Shown: piece by piece, positions 60,236-64,000 of the stretch
Position numbering within the stretch: the stretch's first letter is position 1
How the letters are laid out: each line of letters begins with the position of its first letter
Assembly: GCF_907164915.1 (NCBI RefSeq)
Contig: NC_061869.1
Location: 37,572,840 to 37,636,839 of the forward strand
Length of the DNA stretch: 64,000 nt
Source: Impatiens glandulifera
Taxonomy: Eukaryota > Streptophyta > Magnoliopsida > Ericales > Balsaminaceae
Reading direction: 5' to 3'
Notes under the pieces: model-generated
The model's database searches: none
Told to the model about the DNA's origin: nothing
Seen by the model: only the letters and a program-made list of their open reading frames with translations
Made by a program: the position numbers and the translations under genes

Positions 60236-61112
60236 CAAATTAGATGAACATGAGACATTTTAACAATACAAGTTCAACTTTTTAACTAACTAATCTATAT
60301 ATATATATATATAACTATTTAGATAAAACCGTTATTATTTTTTATTTTAATATATTATTCGTGATTTATAAAAATTTTAAAAATTAAATTTTTGTGATTA
60401 ATTAGAAATTGAATAAATATTATTATTATTTTATTTATATTTGTATTCGTGTGCAATCGCATGAGGATTTTCCTAGTTTATTTAATGGCAAGTGAGAGAT
60501 TGAAGGAATTGTCTCTTTTAATTTAATGTGTAATGACTAATTTTGGATATATAACAATTATTGAAAATATTTTAATTTAATTATTTTAGGAGCTGTAAGG
60601 TTTTGCTAGAAGATAAATGCAATAAGGTAAAAACCGATAACTATTATAATTGAGTTTATTGACGTCACACTAAGAATTGATATATTAGATCAAAGCAAAT
60701 AATGATTTATTATTAATAAATATATTAGATATTATTAATAATAAATATATTATTTATTTATGAAATGAAATAATATATAATTTAATGGGTTTAATTATAC
60801 AATTAAGATTTTAAAAGAATATTATTTATTTATAAAATAAATAATATATAATTAAATAGTTTAATAATGGTGTTAAAATTTTAAAAAATATAATCACTAT
60901 TTATGAAATAAAATAATATATATAATCAAAAGGTAATTAAAGAAAAATTACAATATTTTAAATATTCTCTCTTTAAATATTCTATGACCTATTTAATAAG
61001 TCAAAACCTTGTGACGATGCGAGATGAATTAAAAGTGGGACTCAACATAATTACTTGAAGTAGTTATAAAATACATGTATAATCACTTTTCTTAAAAAAG
61101 ATTGTAAGTTAC

Positions 61113-61962
61113 ATAAGATTACCATCTTTTCAATTAAACAATAATAGTGAGTGTTACTCTTGTTCATTCGTTAAAGGAGTCGAAGGTAAGAAGGTATAAC
61201 CGAGCTTATGTGAACCAATGAACAACATGTGAGGATCTTATCTCCTTCGGTATCAATAGGGCTGAACCAGTTCACACATTAACATTAATTTTCTATTAAC
61301 AATATTCATTAACGATCTTATCAATTTAGAATATAGATCACGAGATTGGATATGAAATTCCACTTAAAAACTAATCAAGGGCGAATTCAGAATTTTTTTT
61401 ATCCTGGGCTGAAAAAATTATAAGTATTACACCAATACGGGTAGTAAGAGAACATATTAATCAAACAGTTCTAAAATACTCTTACTAAAATAAAATAAAT
61501 ATACGAAACCTAATAAAATACAAGAATACTATATTTAGAAATAAAATAAGATAAGAAAACGTATAAAGTTAAATTAATTAGGTTTAAATAATAAAAAACT
61601 AACTATATAAATAAATAAAATATGAAAGTCTAATTTAATGGATTTCAGCCTAATTTTGTGAAAATATAAAATAAAAAAAATGTAAATAAGAACAAAAATA
61701 CAAAATCGTAATAAACACATATTATCAAGTAATTTTACACTTAAGATTACGATTATAGAATATTAATGCATATAAAAATAACATCTCAAATTATTTATTT
61801 AAAAACTGAACAAAATCAATATAACTGTTTTAACTTTTTTATTAATATTAAATATATGATTTACATTATATTAAAAAATATTGTTGGTATAAAATAATAA
61901 TAATTATTATGACCTCACTTATAACGTTCACCTACAAAGGAAATTGAACAAAGAGCTACATG

Positions 61963-61993
<31 letters not shown>

Positions 61994-62509
61994 ATGTTTT
62001 AAATTATTTAGCTCCAACCTAGAACCTAATAATCCCAATATATAACTTAATCAAAGTTTATGATGCATACATTAGTTACTTAAACACAACATGTATGCCT
62101 TCTTGCAAAATGTAAATCACTTGTTTCAAAGTGTAAATAACTTGTTTCAAAGTATTAAAGGGTATGATTAAGTAGGTCAGTACGTTATACTTTGATTTAT
62201 TATACATATCTTATATCTTATCGAATGTTTTGTTATAAAAATATGCATACATTATTTTACTTGAATTTTGGTATATCTTAATTTTGGTACGATATCGATA
62301 TTATACATTTTATATCTGAAAAAACATAATAACTTAAACAAAAAATAATTTAATATAGTTACTAAATAAACGTTACACAAAATAAAAATTAAAGTTATTT
62401 ATTATAAAATAAAACATTATTTTTTAAATCTAACATTTTTAAAAACTAGCGGATGTTAAAAATTAAATATAAAAACTGAAGTTATCAAGAATAAATATAA
62501 GTTTATAAT
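61113..62509. other. AT-rich sequence, no gene seen
   Basis: 61113-61380 continues the family shared with 42560-42840. A phrase at 61382 (GGGCGAATTCAGAATTTTTT, then ATCCTGGGCTGAAAAA) looks like the end of a widespread plant MITE-type repeat, but I found no second end. A (TA)n run lies at 61968-61992. No coding support. Confidence 0.5.
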
Positions 62510-62514
62510 ATTTG

Positions 62515-63235
62515 TTTTTGGGGGAAAAATGACTTAGCGTCATTTCATTAAAAAGTCCCAAAAACGGGAAAAAAAACCATGAGTTTAAGAAATCATTTTA
62601 GACAGGCCTAAAATGATTTTGAAGTCGTAACATTCTAAATAAAATCTAAAAAGCTAAAAACTTAAATGAATTATCTAATTTCAATGCTTTCAAATCTAGT
62701 GAGTTTAAAAAACAGTAAATACTAGTTCCTGTAGATATTCCAGTTCTGCTCCGTGCTTGGAATTCTTCTCCACGTTTCTTCGAGGGCGCTGCAATCCGAT
62801 ATAATATCTTTCCATAACTCTTCAACGCTCCTGCGGGTTCTGCCATATACCCTTGCATTATGTTCTTTCCAAATTTTATACACCATTACTTCAAAGTCGC
62901 ACTTGAACACGCTTGTTGCAAATATATTTCCCTTGGCTTTGAGTAGTACCGCTTCTTTGATTTCATTCCATTCGCTTGGGAAACTGATCAACTTCAGGCT
63001 TTTATAGAATTTGTTCCAAAACTCTAAAGCAATAATGTAGCTCCTGAATAGGTGATCTATGGTTTCTTCATTTCCTCTATATAGAAGACAGCTCGCGTCC
63101 GGGATGCTAATATACTTGCTGATACGATCACGAGTGTTGAGTCTTTCCCAGAAGGCGAGCCATAGGATGAACTGGTGTATAGTATTTATGTTAGGATAAA
63201 GTAGATAGAGATTCAGAACAATCTTCAATTACATT
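62515..63235 (-). mobile_element. 5'-truncated LINE
   Basis: On the minus strand the element ends TTTAATGAAATGACGCTAAG, TCATTTTTCCCCCAAAAAC, a plant LINE 3' end distinct from that of the ORF1-only LINE. Only the last ~0.7 kb is present, as expected for incomplete target-primed reverse transcription. Confidence 0.75.
62722..63228 (-). pseudogene. LINE ORF2 C-terminal fragment (zf-RVT region)
   Basis: A 168-codon open frame: YPNINTIHQFILWLAFWERL, NTRDRISKYI, then ASCLLYRGNEETIDHLFRSY, FWNKFY, and ATSVFKCDFEVMVYKIWKEH, NARVYGRTRRSVEELWKDI. This is the zinc-binding tail (zf-RVT) of plant LINE reverse transcriptases, normally CxLCxxxEExxxHLFxxC. Two of the metal-binding cysteines are tyrosine here (TAT and TAC, each one G-to-A change from a Cys codon). 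The reverse transcriptase and endonuclease are missing, and the first residues may be vector of the truncation point rather than a true start. Confidence 0.85.
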
Positions 63236-63406
63236 TGTATCTACAATTTGTATTATAAATTAATGATACAATTCATGTTAGATAATAATAATTATAACAA
63301 AAATAAATATTAGTTAATTTAGATTTAATTAATAAAAAATTCTCACTTTTTTTAATTTGTTCATTTTAATTGAACAATTCAAGTTCATCTTAGGTAAGAT
63401 ATTTTC

Positions 63407-63625
63407 TTATGTTGAATTCATCACTTTTAGTCCATTTGTGCACACTAATGCCTCCACCATTTTAAGACTCAAATTATTCCTAAACATATCAACTATCATT
63501 TTACCCAAGTTAAAAGCAAACTCACTAGCAACCATTGAGGATGAAATTGTAAAAATATCCTTAACAACAATTGAAAGGATTGAGTACTTAGTTTCACTCC
63601 TTTCCACCGCTCTAAAATATTGAAA
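63407..63625 (-). pseudogene. hAT transposase C-terminal dimerisation domain fragment
   Basis: The minus strand reads ERSETKYSILSIVVKDIFTI, SSSMVASEFAFNLGKMIVDM, FRNNLSLKMVEALVCTNGLK. It matches the hAT family C-terminal dimerisation domain (W-x-x-x-xxxYPxLxxxAxDxLxIPxSxxxSExxFSxxxxxxxxxRxxLxxxxxExLxxxxxW) in order, with Glu-Phe-Ala-Phe for the conserved Ser-Glu-x-x-Phe. The upstream catalytic part is absent and the frame is lost above 63625. No terminal inverted repeat was found. Confidence 0.78.
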
Positions 63626-63639
63626 ATTTGATTGAATAT

Positions 63640-64000
63640 TTGTTCAATTTTATCGTTAAGTTATATATAACATATATTGAATAATAATAATAATACAATA
63701 TAATTATATTTTAATTTTAATTTTAAAATTTATGTTTCATTAATTAAATTTATTTTCTCATAAGTATTATATATATATATATATATATTAATTAATAAAT
63801 ATTATTTCGGTATATCTCAATATACAAAAAAAAATTAAAAATCTCATACAAATAATTTTTATATCGGTACCATACCTTACATTTTTTTAATATATCTTAA
63901 AAATTGATATTTCTTTGATCTTACGGTACAATATTTTTTATACTTATGATATTGTAATTACCCTCTTATGTATAATCCTTACAACATGAAAAAACAATTA
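63640..64000. other. AT-rich end of window, no gene seen
   Basis: AT-rich sequence with a (TA)n run at about 63768-63790. Nothing else is supported. Confidence 0.6.

Larger units (their letters stand above)
55231..61112. repeat. Right arm of the large inverted duplication
   Basis: Reverse complement of 18180-23721 (see that entry). It begins where the left arm meets the assembly gap, and ends where the left arm meets LTR-like unit B. Beyond 61112 the sequence continues as the family also seen at 42560-42840, so the right side is the less disturbed copy at this end. Confidence 0.9.

Noticed and set aside
61382..61460. End of a MITE-type repeat (GGGCGAATTCAGAATTTTTT)
   Set aside because: Only one end was found and no target duplication, so it is not listed as an element.

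Overview
The window is AT-rich, repeat-dominated nuclear DNA from a flowering plant. The evidence is a chromovirus-type Ty3/gypsy element, Copia relics, plant L1-type LINE fragments, a hAT transposase tail, a plant-specific multi-exon pseudogene on the minus strand, and a malectin-like receptor-kinase fragment. The decayed 'putative plant transposon protein' gene at 37.6-40.3 kb reads like families I associate with asterids (Lamiales, e.g. Gesneriaceae); that lineage call is inference only. I see no intact cellular gene, no rRNA or tRNA gene, and nothing prokaryotic.

Layout. 1-7.4 kb: a young Ty3/gypsy chromovirus (429-5717; 5-bp target duplication GAAAG) sits inside one arm of an older inverted repeat, with a third copy of the same repeat family at about 7.0-7.4 kb. 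7.4-10.5 kb: a decayed Copia gag on the minus strand and a possible CACTA-type end. 10.6-12.5 kb: exons of a TRF-like-8 (TRFL8)-type plant gene, now a pseudogene. 13.4-13.9 kb: two SINE-like copies. 14.65-18.17 kb: two tandem LTR-like units, each carrying a minisatellite of short hairpins built on TTAGAC/GTCTAA.

18.2-23.7 kb and 55.2-61.1 kb are the two arms of a large inverted duplication. Each arm holds, nested in order, a Copia pol relic, a miniature LTR element with internal repeats, and an ORF1-only LINE with its target duplication, plus a SINE-like repeat. Between the arms lie a 500-base assembly gap (23722-24221), a 13.4-kb array of an ~83-85 bp satellite with a 1.66/3.33-kb higher-order structure (24.2-37.6 kb), the decayed plant-transposon-protein gene with its polypurine tract and 3' LTR (37.6-41.3 kb), a mosaic of pieces shared with the right arm and its flank (41.3-43.7 kb), a minus-strand Tat/Ogre-like ORF1+gag relic (43.7-46.3 kb), and an LTR block flanked by two primer-binding sites that point outward (46.4-47.9 kb). 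A minisatellite (49.6-50.0 kb) and a malectin-like receptor-kinase fragment (52.6-52.9 kb) follow. The right end carries a 5'-truncated LINE (62.5-63.2 kb) and a hAT dimerisation-domain fragment (63.4-63.6 kb).

No genes act together as a cellular pathway. The biology is transposon turnover: nested insertion, segmental inversion, satellite expansion into a transposon gene, and head-to-head LTR rearrangement. Boundaries of degenerate repeats are by eye and usually good to a few tens of bases; LTR, target-duplication and splice coordinates were read base by base.
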